From NCBI GenBank assembly GCA_934293835.1, contig CAKQZO010000105.1, positions 1-6,027 of the forward strand: 6,027 nt of DNA, in the 5' to 3' direction. This document shows, piece after piece, positions 1-5,545 of the stretch (positions are counted from its first letter, which is position 1; each line of letters opens with the position of its first letter). Position numbers and translations under genes: made by a program. The notes below the pieces were generated by a model that was not told where the DNA came from, searched no databases, and saw nothing but the letters and a program-made list of their open reading frames with translations. The DNA comes from an uncultured Lacticaseibacillus sp. (lineage in GTDB: Bacteria > Bacillota > Bacilli > Lactobacillales > Lactobacillaceae).

Positions 1-363
1 TCAGCGGCCGAGTTCTTGGCCGCAGAGGTCGACACAATGGCCACAGAAGGGCTCCAGAATTGGCCACTATACACGTCCACAGGCGCTTTGGTCGGCTGCT
101 GTGGGCTGCATCTGCGGGCTGACAATCAATACGAATTGGCTTATCACATGCGCCCGGAATATCAGCGGCGCGAACTGGTCATCGAGGCGCTTTCGGCAGT
201 CGTGGCGTTTGCCCGCCATGTGCGGCAGGCCTCCGTGCTGATGACCAGATGCGCGCCAGACGATCACCAGGCGCAGGCGGTTTTAAGCCAGCTTGGGTTC
301 CACCCTGCAGATGATGGAGACTACAGGTTGGCCTTGTCGGGTTCGAGCTTTAAACGGCCGTGA
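1..363 (+). CDS. GNAT-family N-acetyltransferase, C-terminal part (5' end outside window)
   Basis: The reading frame is open from the first base and ends at TGA 361-363, giving about 120 residues with no ribosome binding site before the first possible start (TTG at 16). The gene therefore very likely starts upstream of the window. The fold resembles the C-terminal half of a RimJ/RimL-like GNAT acetyltransferase, which moves an acetyl group from acetyl-CoA to an amine. Visible signs are a strand reading GALVGCCGLHL, the strand-loop ELAYHMRPEYQ followed by a helix (VIEALSAVVAFAR), and a late segment QAQAVLSQLGFHPADDGDYRLAL, which is the typical GNAT ending in which a helix leads to LGF. An oddity is that the acetyl-CoA pyrophosphate loop, usually Q/R-x-x-G-x-G/A after the conserved strand, reads QRREL here and has no glycine. 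The substrate cannot be predicted. It converges on the fructose operon and is not part of it. Confidence 0.72.
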   Translation, partial: SAAEFLAAEVDTMATEGLQNWPLYTSTGALVGCCGLHLRADNQYELAYHMRPEYQRRELVIEALSAVVAFARHVRQASVLMTRCAPDDHQAQAVLSQLGFHPADDGDYRLALSGSSFKRP

Positions 364-432
364 CGCCCAGGACACTGGGTTCGAACGTTAGGCCTCTTAA
401 AACATTAAATCGCCGGAATATTCGGGCACATG

Positions 433-472
433 AAAGGGGATGCGCGACAACGAAGTCACACATCCCCTTTTT
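433..472. terminator. Hairpin terminator between the GNAT gene and fruA, probably bidirectional
   Basis: Arms 433-448 and 455-470 enclose a six-base loop. Read on the minus strand (after fruA), all 16 positions can pair, two of them as G-U wobbles, with loop TTCGTT and only a short T run after the stem. Read on the plus strand (after the GNAT gene), the same two positions become C-A mismatches, but the outer ten pairs (AAAGGGGATG with CATCCCCTTT) remain and the stem runs into five Ts at 468-472. Its position between two convergent genes fits shared termination. Function is inferred from structure only. Confidence 0.75.
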
Positions 473-494
473 GGGCGCTAATTGAGGGCCATTA

Positions 495-2441
495 TTATTG
501 GTTTTCCTTTGCGACTGGCCGCCAGATACCCAGAATCAATCCGGCGATGATGGCGCCGATGAGCAGCGACATGATAAAACCGAATTTCTGATTGGTCAAG
601 GCCAAAGCGACGATCCCACCGTGGGGGGCAGGGACGTTGACGTGCCAGAGTTGACTGAGGCCCCCGGCAATGGCTGAGCCGATCACGCTAGAGCCGATGA
701 TGTGGACGGGGTCGGTAGCGGCGAACGGAATGGCGCCTTCGGTGATGAAGGTCAAGCCTAAGACGTAGTTGGTTAGCCCGGAGTTACGCTCAGTCGCCGT
801 GAACTTCTTAGGGAAGAAGGTTGAGGCGATCGCGATGGCTAAAGGTGGGATCATCCCGCCGATCATGACGGCAGCCATCCACCGGCCGTCTTTAAAATTA
901 GAAGCCTGATAGATGCCGATCGCGAAGGTGTAGGCCGCCTTGTTGAACGGACCGCCCATATCGATGGACATCATTGCAGCTAAGATCACGCCGACTAAGA
1001 TCGCGTTGCCGGTACCCATGCCTTCAAGGAACCCGATCAATGCACCGTTGACAGCCGCGAAGATGGGGTTAACGATGAAGAACATGATCAGGCCCATCAA
1101 CGCGAGACCGACGACCGGGTAAATCAAGATGGTCTTGAGGCCGTCGAGTGAATGTGGTAAGCCGGCGAAAAGCTTCTTCAGGCCGATGATCAGCCACCCG
1201 GCGATGAAGCCGGCTGCTAACCCACCGATAAAGCCGGCCGGGTTTTGGGCTTTGACGACTGAAGCGGCTGCCAAGGTGGCCATGTACCCACCGACAAACC
1301 CTGGCATCAACGCTGGCCGGTCACCGATCGAAACCGCGATGTAAGCGGCGAGGATTGGCACCAAGAAACTAAAGGCGTAATTGCCTAAGTTGTTTGTGAA
1401 GGTGAAGGCCATCGAGTGGGCGCCAAGCCAATTTTCGAAGATGAACGATAGCGCCATGATGATCCCGCCGCCAACGACGAATGGCAGCATGTTGGAAACC
1501 CCGTTCATGAGGTCTTGATAGATCTTGTTCCAGGTGCTCTTTTTTTCAGTGTCGGCGCTATCAGGGGTGGCACCACCTTCAGCGTGGAAGATCGCGCCTT
1601 TCTGGTCGATCGTGTCTTGGATCAATTCTTCGGGACGCTTGATGCCGTCAATGACGGGCCGATTCAACAAGTGCTTACCATCGAAGCGGGCCATCTCGAC
1701 CTTCTTGTCTGCAGCAACGATCACCCCTGCGGCGCGATCGATATCTTCTGCAGACAGCAGGTGTTTCACCCCTTCGGAGCCGTTGGTTTCGACCTTGATG
1801 TCGACATTCATCTTCTCGGCAGTTTTTTTCAAGGCGGCTTCAGCCATGTAAGTGTGGGCGATCCCGGTCGGGCAGGCAGTCACAGCAACGATGTAAGGAC
1901 GGGCGGTGGCTGCAACCTCAGCCGCAGTCGTCGCCGCTTGCTTGGCCTGTTCTGCATCTGCGTCATCTTTGTCCTTTGCTTCTTTAGCTGCCTGAGCGTT
2001 AGCAAAAAGTTGTTGGACTTCGTCAGGCGTCTTCGCTTGCTTCAAGGCGGCAACTAAGTCTGGGTTGATCAACAGGCTAGATAACGCGGCAAGAGCCTGT
2101 AAGTGGGTGTTGTTCGCGCCTTCAGGAGCAGCAATCATGAAAAATAGGTGTACGGGTTGGCCGTCAAGTGAATTGAAGTCGATGCCTGCGTCACTCTTGG
2201 CAAACAGCACGGTGGCCCGCGTCACCGCGGCATCTTTGGCATGAGGCATCGCGATGCCATCACCGATACCGGTAGTTGATTCTTCTTCACGTTTGATAAT
2301 GTCACCGCGATACAGGTCTAGATCTGTGATGATCCCTTGTTCGTGGTACTTGGCAGTCATTTCATCGATCGCGCCGGCTTTATCAGTCGCTTTAAGATCC
2401 ATGATCATGACGTCTTTAAGTAGTAGTTCTCGAATGTCCAT
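495..2441 (-). CDS. fruA: PTS fructose transporter subunit EIIABC
   Basis: This 648-residue membrane protein takes up fructose and phosphorylates it at C1 using phosphate passed from HPr. Three domains lie in the usual Gram-positive order. EIIA (about 1-150) has the phosphorylated histidine at His67 in GIAMPHAK. An Ala/Lys/Asp/Gln-rich linker (about 150-180) follows. EIIB (about 181-285) has the active cysteine at Cys190 in ACPTGIAHTYMAEA. EIIC (about 305-640) has several hydrophobic segments and fructose-family motifs such as MPGFVGGYMA, MGGPFNKAAYTF and TDPVHIIGSSVIG. Length and fusion are normal for the family, and no HPr-like (FruB-type) domain is present. The ATG at 2439-2441 is preceded by AGGAGG (2447-2452) with a 5-base gap, and this site overlaps the TAG stop of fruK. 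The gene is last in the fruR-fruK-fruA operon and ends at TAA 495-497 before the hairpin. A mannose-type or 2-O-phosphomannosylglycerate permease of the same superfamily is less likely, given fruK next door. Confidence 0.96.
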   Translation of the reverse strand: MDIRELLLKDVMIMDLKATDKAGAIDEMTAKYHEQGIITDLDLYRGDIIKREEESTTGIGDGIAMPHAKDAAVTRATVLFAKSDAGIDFNSLDGQPVHLFFMIAAPEGANNTHLQALAALSSLLINPDLVAALKQAKTPDEVQQLFANAQAAKEAKDKDDADAEQAKQAATTAAEVAATARPYIVAVTACPTGIAHTYMAEAALKKTAEKMNVDIKVETNGSEGVKHLLSAEDIDRAAGVIVAADKKVEMARFDGKHLLNRPVIDGIKRPEELIQDTIDQKGAIFHAEGGATPDSADTEKKSTWNKIYQDLMNGVSNMLPFVVGGGIIMALSFIFENWLGAHSMAFTFTNNLGNYAFSFLVPILAAYIAVSIGDRPALMPGFVGGYMATLAAASVVKAQNPAGFIGGLAAGFIAGWLIIGLKKLFAGLPHSLDGLKTILIYPVVGLALMGLIMFFIVNPIFAAVNGALIGFLEGMGTGNAILVGVILAAMMSIDMGGPFNKAAYTFAIGIYQASNFKDGRWMAAVMIGGMIPPLAIAIASTFFPKKFTATERNSGLTNYVLGLTFITEGAIPFAATDPVHIIGSSVIGSAIAGGLSQLWHVNVPAPHGGIVALALTNQKFGFIMSLLIGAIIAGLILGIWRPVAKENQ

Positions 2442-2450
2442 GCTGTCCTC

Positions 2451-3368
2451 CTATAGTTCGTCGATCGTGATGGTTGCTAAGACTTGGTCGATTTTTGCTT
2501 TGTCAGCCAAATCAATTGAAAACGCGGTGGCGCTGCCACAGGCGAGCGCGACTTTGAACGCTTCGAGCGCCGAGCCTGTCTGGCTCAGTGTGCCGGTGAA
2601 GCCGGCTAACATCGAGTCGCCAGCCCCGACGGAATTGAGTACTGGGGCGCTTTGGACATAGCCGTGGTAGGCATGATCTTGGGTGATCATCAAGGCCCCT
2701 TTGCCGGCCATGGAAACGAGCACGTGCTGGGCGCCCAAGGCGAGAAGTTTGCGTCCGGCGTCAACGGTTTCGCCCAGTGACTGATATTCCTTATCGCCGA
2801 ACAGCTCGGCGAGTTCATGATGGTTGGGCTTCACGACGTATGGATGTGCAGCCAAGGTATCTAATAACGCCTGGCCCGTGGTGTCGATCACGAACTCGGC
2901 ATTCGCCGCTTTGATCGCCGGAATCAAGTCGCGATAAAAGGTTGCCGGCAATCCTGTCGGCAAAGAGCCGGCCATGACGACGATGTCGCCTGGCTGAAGC
3001 CGTTGGTGCAAAGTCGTTTTGAACGCGGCAATTTCAGATTTGTGAATCGTAGGGCCGGCCGCGTTGAGTTCGGTTTCTGCTTCTGCCTTGAGCTTGACGT
3101 TGATGCGCGAGTCTTCCGCGATCGGCGTAAAGTCTGTTTTTAGGTGTAAGGCGTCGAGGCAATCGGTCAAAAATCGGCCAGTGAAGCCGCCGGCGAAGCC
3201 TAAGGCCACAGAAGGGATTGCGAGTTGTTCGAGAATTCGCGAAACGTTGATGCCTTTGCCGCCAGGAAGCTTGTGATCACTGGTGAGGCGGTTGACCAAA
3301 CCGAGCTGAAGCTGCGGTAAGCCGATGACATAGTCGATCGACGGGTTGAGGGTGACGGAATAAATCAA
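2451..3368 (-). CDS. fruK: 1-phosphofructokinase (TTG start)
   Basis: FruK phosphorylates fructose-1-phosphate to fructose-1,6-bisphosphate with ATP, in the cytoplasm, linking FruA to glycolysis. The 305-residue protein is a complete PfkB-family sugar kinase. It begins MIYSVTLNPSIDY, has the family signature GGKGINVSR (36-44), a substrate-side GSLPTGLP (134-141), VKPNHHEL (179-186), and the anion-hole/catalytic motif NSVGAGDSMLAGF, with GAGD at 248-251 and Asp251 as the catalytic base. The start is TTG at 3366-3368: AGGAGG lies at 3376-3381 with an ideal 7-base gap, and the family N-terminus begins exactly here. The TTG overlaps the fruR stop (TTGA, 3365-3368), so translation is probably coupled. 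Tagatose-6-phosphate kinase (LacC) is the closest relative it could be confused with, but the operon with fruA and fruR supports FruK. Confidence 0.95.
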   Translation of the reverse strand: MIYSVTLNPSIDYVIGLPQLQLGLVNRLTSDHKLPGGKGINVSRILEQLAIPSVALGFAGGFTGRFLTDCLDALHLKTDFTPIAEDSRINVKLKAEAETELNAAGPTIHKSEIAAFKTTLHQRLQPGDIVVMAGSLPTGLPATFYRDLIPAIKAANAEFVIDTTGQALLDTLAAHPYVVKPNHHELAELFGDKEYQSLGETVDAGRKLLALGAQHVLVSMAGKGALMITQDHAYHGYVQSAPVLNSVGAGDSMLAGFTGTLSQTGSALEAFKVALACGSATAFSIDLADKAKIDQVLATITIDEL

Positions 3369-4114
3369 GATTGAACCTCCTGAATGTTGGGGTAGTCGGC
3401 ATAAACCGCCGAAAGTTGGCTGATCTGACTTGTCAAGATCAGCGATTGCGTTATGGTGGCGAATACGGCGTTACTCACCGTGCCGAATTTACTGGCATCG
3501 GCGAGCACCACTGCTTGATGTGATTGGGAGATGGCCGTTTGTTTGACGATCGCTTCTTCAGCGTCAGGGGTAGTCAGCCCGAATTTCGGATGGACCCCGT
3601 TCGTGCCGAGGAAGGCAAAGTCAAAATGCCGCTGATTCAGACTGTTGACGGTTTCGGCCCCGACGGTGGCTTTGGTCGCTGATTTGATCTTGCCGCCAAG
3701 GATATACGCGTCAATACTTGCGTCAGCAAGGGCCGAGGCGTTATCGACCCCGGTCGTGACGACCGTGATTTCACGGTTGGCCAGCAAGGGGATCATCTGG
3801 GCAGTGGTCGTCCCGGCATCAAGAAAAATGCAGGCGTGTGCTGGCACCATCGCCGCAGCCGCAGCGGCGATCTGCTGTTTGGCAATCAGATTTTGGGTCG
3901 CTTTTTCGTGGACGCTGGGCTCGATCGGGGCAGTGGCTAGACGCTCAGCACCGCCATGGATCCTCCTGAGTTTGCCAGCCGCCTCGAGTTCGCCGAGATC
4001 GCGCCGAATGGTTGACTCAGATGCCCCTAGCGCCTGCATCAGCGCTTTGAGTTTGACGACCGGGGTCGTCTGAAGTTGGTTAAGGATGTAATGTTGACGT
4101 TCTTCTGTAAGCAC
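3365..4114 (-). CDS. fruR: DeoR-family transcriptional regulator of the fructose operon
   Basis: This is a sugar-phosphate-responsive repressor, and fructose-1-phosphate is the likely inducer by analogy with lactic-acid-bacterial FruR. Numbered from the upstream ATG (4118-4120), the DeoR helix-turn-helix covers about 4-58, with recognition helix SESTIRRDLGELEAAGKLRRIHGGA. The C-terminal sugar-phosphate sensor domain has the family motifs DAGTTT (101-106), VTTGVDNA, FLGTNGV and LADASKFG (207-214). I place the start at GTG 4112-4114, two codons inside the ATG. GAGGTG (4122-4127) is only 1 base from the ATG but 7 bases from the GTG, and starting there gives MLTEERQHYILNQL, the usual DeoR beginning. 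The protein is then 249 residues; using the ATG it would be 251 (3365-4120). It is the first gene of the operon and overlaps fruK by 4 bases. Its target is inferred from position and family. Confidence 0.92.
   Translation of the reverse strand: MLTEERQHYILNQLQTTPVVKLKALMQALGASESTIRRDLGELEAAGKLRRIHGGAERLATAPIEPSVHEKATQNLIAKQQIAAAAAAMVPAHACIFLDAGTTTAQMIPLLANREITVVTTGVDNASALADASIDAYILGGKIKSATKATVGAETVNSLNQRHFDFAFLGTNGVHPKFGLTTPDAEEAIVKQTAISQSHQAVVLADASKFGTVSNAVFATITQSLILTSQISQLSAVYADYPNIQEVQS
3376..3381 (-). promoter_or_regulatory. Ribosome binding site that fixes the TTG start of fruK
   Basis: AGGAGG on the minus strand lies inside the last codons of fruR, 7 bases before TTG 3366-3368. No ATG or GTG with comparable spacing is nearby, so this site decides the non-ATG start. 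Confidence 0.85.
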
Positions 4115-4121
4115 TTGCATT

Positions 4122-4127
4122 CACCTC
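4122..4127 (-). promoter_or_regulatory. Ribosome binding site of fruR
   Basis: GAGGTG on the minus strand is the only Shine-Dalgarno-like sequence before fruR. It leaves 1 base before the ATG at 4118-4120, too close for normal initiation, and 7 bases before the GTG at 4112-4114. It therefore favours the GTG. Confidence 0.6.
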
Positions 4128-4136
4128 ACAATGACT

Positions 4137-4164
4137 AGTATACGATAATAACGGTCAGAATCAA
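4137..4164 (-). promoter_or_regulatory. Promoter of the fruR-fruK-fruA operon
   Basis: On the minus strand, TTGATT (4159-4164, four of six matches to the -35 consensus) and TATACT (4137-4142, five of six matches to the -10) are separated by 16 bases. Transcription would start about 7 bases past the -10, close to the fruR ribosome binding site. Near-repeats TGATTTTG (4176-4183) and TGATTCTG (4156-4163) on the same strand lie over and just upstream of the -35, and are possible FruR contact sites. Confidence 0.65.
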
Positions 4165-4196
4165 CCTTTTTCTTCCAAAATCATTCAAAAAGATTT

Positions 4197-4211
4197 ATAA
4201 AAGCGGTCAGA
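4197..4211 (+). promoter_or_regulatory. Weak catabolite-responsive (cre-like) element
   Basis: The 15 bases fit the CcpA-site consensus WTGNAANCGNWNNCW except at two specified positions: A instead of G at the third and G instead of C at the fourteenth. The central CG, both conserved As and the flanking W positions match. The location between fruR and mupG would suit carbon catabolite control of either gene, but the match is imperfect and could be chance. Confidence 0.25.
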
Positions 4212-4220
4212 TACGGTTTT

Positions 4221-4264
4221 GTACCCACAAATATTTGTAACCCCTTTCATTTGTGGGAACAAAT
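4221..4264. promoter_or_regulatory. Double palindromic operator candidate upstream of mupG
   Basis: Four copies of the hexamer ACAAAT/ATTTGT occur at 4227-4232, 4233-4238, 4249-4254 and 4259-4264. The first two form the perfect 12-bp palindrome ACAAATATTTGT. The last two form an inverted repeat around GGGA (4249-4264). A longer inverted repeat, 4221-4232 against 4249-4260, matches at 11 of 12 positions. The downstream pair overlaps the proposed -35 and the spacer of the mupG promoter, so a bound repressor would block RNA polymerase. The regulator is not identifiable from the window. Confidence 0.5.
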
Positions 4265-4274
4265 ATGGTAAAGT
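4246..4274 (+). promoter_or_regulatory. Putative mupG promoter
   Basis: An extended -10 (TGG before TAAAGT at 4269-4274, four of six) is preceded at 17 bases by TTCATT (4246-4251, three of six). The weak -35 is compensated by the TGn element. The leader would be short, about 16 bases, just enough for the AAAGGGGGA ribosome binding site. An alternative -10, TATAAA at 4196-4201, would place the repeat block in the leader instead. Confidence 0.4.
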
Positions 4275-4296
4275 GAAGGCAAAGGGGGAATGCATC

Positions 4297-5385
4297 ATGG
4301 GCAAATTAGGTGTTTCAGTCTATCCAGAACGTTCTACTTATGAAAAAGATGCCGCTTATCTTCAATTAGCGGCGCAACACGGCTTCAAGCGGGTGTTTAC
4401 GTCATTACTAGAGATCAAAGGCGATGCAAGTGCGGTGATTGCCAACTTCAAGCGGGTGATCACGGCAGCCAACGCGTTGGGCATGGAAGTGATGGTCGAT
4501 ATCAACCCCGCGCTGTTCGAACAACTTGGCGTGACGTATGATAACCTCAAATTTTTCCACGATCTCGGTGCCTGGGGGGTGCGCTTGGACCTAGGCTTTA
4601 CAGGGGCCGAAGAGGCGACAATGTCGCGCAATCCATATGGGCTTAAGATCGAAGTGAATATGTCGCAAGGGACGCATTACATCGATAACATCATGAGCTT
4701 CAACCCCAACCCAGAAAACTTGTTGGGCTCACATAACTTCTATCCGCACCGCTTCTCGGGCCTCGGCCAGGCGTTTTTTGAGCGGGCGACGGCGATGTAT
4801 ACGCGCTACAACCTCAACACCGCGGCGTTCGTCAATTCACAGGCGGCCACCTTCGGCCCGTGGCCGACCCAAGATGGTCTATGTTCGCTAGAAGCACACC
4901 GTAGCCTGCCGATCGCGACACAGGTGAAGCACTATGTTCTGCTTGGTTCGATCAACGATGTGATCATCGGTAACGCTTATGCCTCAGAGACGGAGCTACA
5001 GGCAGCGCAATCAGCATTCACGGCCGATTATCCGAGCTTACGCGTAGTGCCTGAGGTATCAGCAACGGCTTTAGAGCAGGAGTTGTTGTTTGCCAATGCG
5101 CACAGCTATCGTGGGGATGCCTCCGAGTATTTGCTTCGGTCGACGCAAACGCGAGTCAAATACGCTGACCGTGATTTTGCGCCACATCACACGGTGCCGA
5201 TCGAGTGCGGCGATGTGTTGATCGACAATAACGGCTACGGCCAGTACAAGGGCGAAACCCAGATCGCCTTGCAGGCAATGCCCAACGATGGGCGGGTCAA
5301 CGTCGTCGGGCACGTGCATCCAGATGAATTATTTCTATTAGACTACCTTAAGCCGTGGAGTGGTTTCACGATGACCAAGGCCTGA
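4297..5385 (+). CDS. mupG: MupG/DUF871-family protein, probable 6-phospho-N-acetylmuramidase
   Basis: The 362-residue protein has the normal DUF871/MupG length and architecture: an N-terminal TIM-barrel (about 2-240) opening GKLGVSVYPERSTYEKDAAYL, and a small C-terminal cyclophilin-like domain (about 250-362) with CGDVLIDNNGYGQYKGETQIAL. Other family-like segments are LGAWGVRLDLGF, LKIEVNMSQGTHYIDNIM and SHNFYPHRFSGLG (145-157). Characterised members in Bacillus and Staphylococcus hydrolyse MurNAc-6-phosphate-GlcNAc in the cytoplasm during peptidoglycan recycling. Applying that activity here is inference, since lactobacilli carry several uncharacterised paralogues. I chose ATG 4297: AGGGGG (4283-4288) sits 8 bases before it and the family N-terminus begins here. 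The frame also opens at TTG 4219, but those 26 extra codons run through the operator and promoter, lack a ribosome binding site and match nothing. No murP, murQ or murR lies beside it. A hairpin follows, so it is probably a single-gene transcript. Confidence 0.85.
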   Translation: MGKLGVSVYPERSTYEKDAAYLQLAAQHGFKRVFTSLLEIKGDASAVIANFKRVITAANALGMEVMVDINPALFEQLGVTYDNLKFFHDLGAWGVRLDLGFTGAEEATMSRNPYGLKIEVNMSQGTHYIDNIMSFNPNPENLLGSHNFYPHRFSGLGQAFFERATAMYTRYNLNTAAFVNSQAATFGPWPTQDGLCSLEAHRSLPIATQVKHYVLLGSINDVIIGNAYASETELQAAQSAFTADYPSLRVVPEVSATALEQELLFANAHSYRGDASEYLLRSTQTRVKYADRDFAPHHTVPIECGDVLIDNNGYGQYKGETQIALQAMPNDGRVNVVGHVHPDELFLLDYLKPWSGFTMTKA

Positions 5386-5398
5386 ATAAGCTCACTTT

Positions 5399-5436
5399 AA
5401 ACAACCTCACAGCGCGCGTGCGTCGTGAGGTTGTTT
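5399..5436 (+). terminator. Intrinsic terminator of mupG
   Basis: A perfect 12-bp stem, AAACAACCTCAC (5399-5410) with GTGAGGTTGTTT (5425-5436), encloses a 14-base GC-rich loop. It begins 13 bases after the mupG stop. The 3' side is T-rich (TTGTTTGTATT) but not a clean T run, so termination may be partial and some read-through into obgE is possible. Confidence 0.75.
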
Positions 5437-5460
5437 GTATTGGTGGCGGGCTGGTATAAT
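5431..5460 (+). promoter_or_regulatory. Upstream obgE promoter (P1), extended -10
   Basis: TGGTATAAT at 5452-5460 is a perfect extended -10. The best -35 is TTGTTT (5431-5436, three of six) at an 18-base spacing, inside the 3' arm of the mupG terminator. Extended -10 promoters tolerate a poor -35. Confidence 0.6.
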
Positions 5461-5475
5461 GAACAACGGATGTGC

Positions 5476-5496
5476 CCGCATTGCAATGCGATGCGG
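5476..5496 (+). promoter_or_regulatory. Palindrome and hairpin in the obgE leader
   Basis: CGCATTGCAATGCG (5477-5490) is a perfect 14-bp palindrome. The overlapping arms CCGCAT (5476-5481) and ATGCGG (5491-5496) can instead pair around a 9-base loop. It lies downstream of P1 and spans the -35 of P2, so it could be a protein-binding site or a leader hairpin. No known function is assigned. Confidence 0.35.
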
Positions 5497-5509
5497 ATTT
5501 CGTTATGAT
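5481..5509 (+). promoter_or_regulatory. Downstream obgE promoter candidate (P2)
   Basis: TTGCAA (5481-5486, four of six) and TATGAT (5504-5509, five of six) stand at the optimal 17-base spacing, 37 bases before the obgE start codon. This is the better -35/-10 pair of the two obgE candidates, although P1 has the stronger -10. Confidence 0.5.
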
Positions 5510-5545
5510 ATATAGACCATACGCACGGTTCAACAGGAGGATGTT

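Noticed and set aside
378..386. GGTTCGAAC, like the T-loop of a tRNA
   Set aside because: The flanking bases do not form a T stem and there is no acceptor, D or anticodon arm upstream, where the GNAT gene lies.
1515..2057. 180-codon open frame on the plus strand inside fruA
   Set aside because: It is antisense to the EIIB and linker region of a clear gene, has no recognisable product, and is explained by codon composition of the real frame.
2254..2661. 135-codon plus-strand open frame spanning the fruA-fruK junction
   Set aside because: It is a serine-rich shadow of two well-supported minus-strand genes with no ribosome binding site.
4152..4211. Direct repeat CGGTCAGA at 4152-4159 and 4204-4211, 52 bp apart
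   Set aside because: The spacing is close to five helical turns and suggests a looping operator, but an 8-base repeat is not unlikely by chance in a region this size and neither copy is palindromic.
4219..4296. N-terminal extension of mupG by 26 codons from TTG 4219
   Set aside because: It runs through the repeat block and promoter, has no ribosome binding site, and lies before the recognisable family N-terminus, which has its own well-spaced site.
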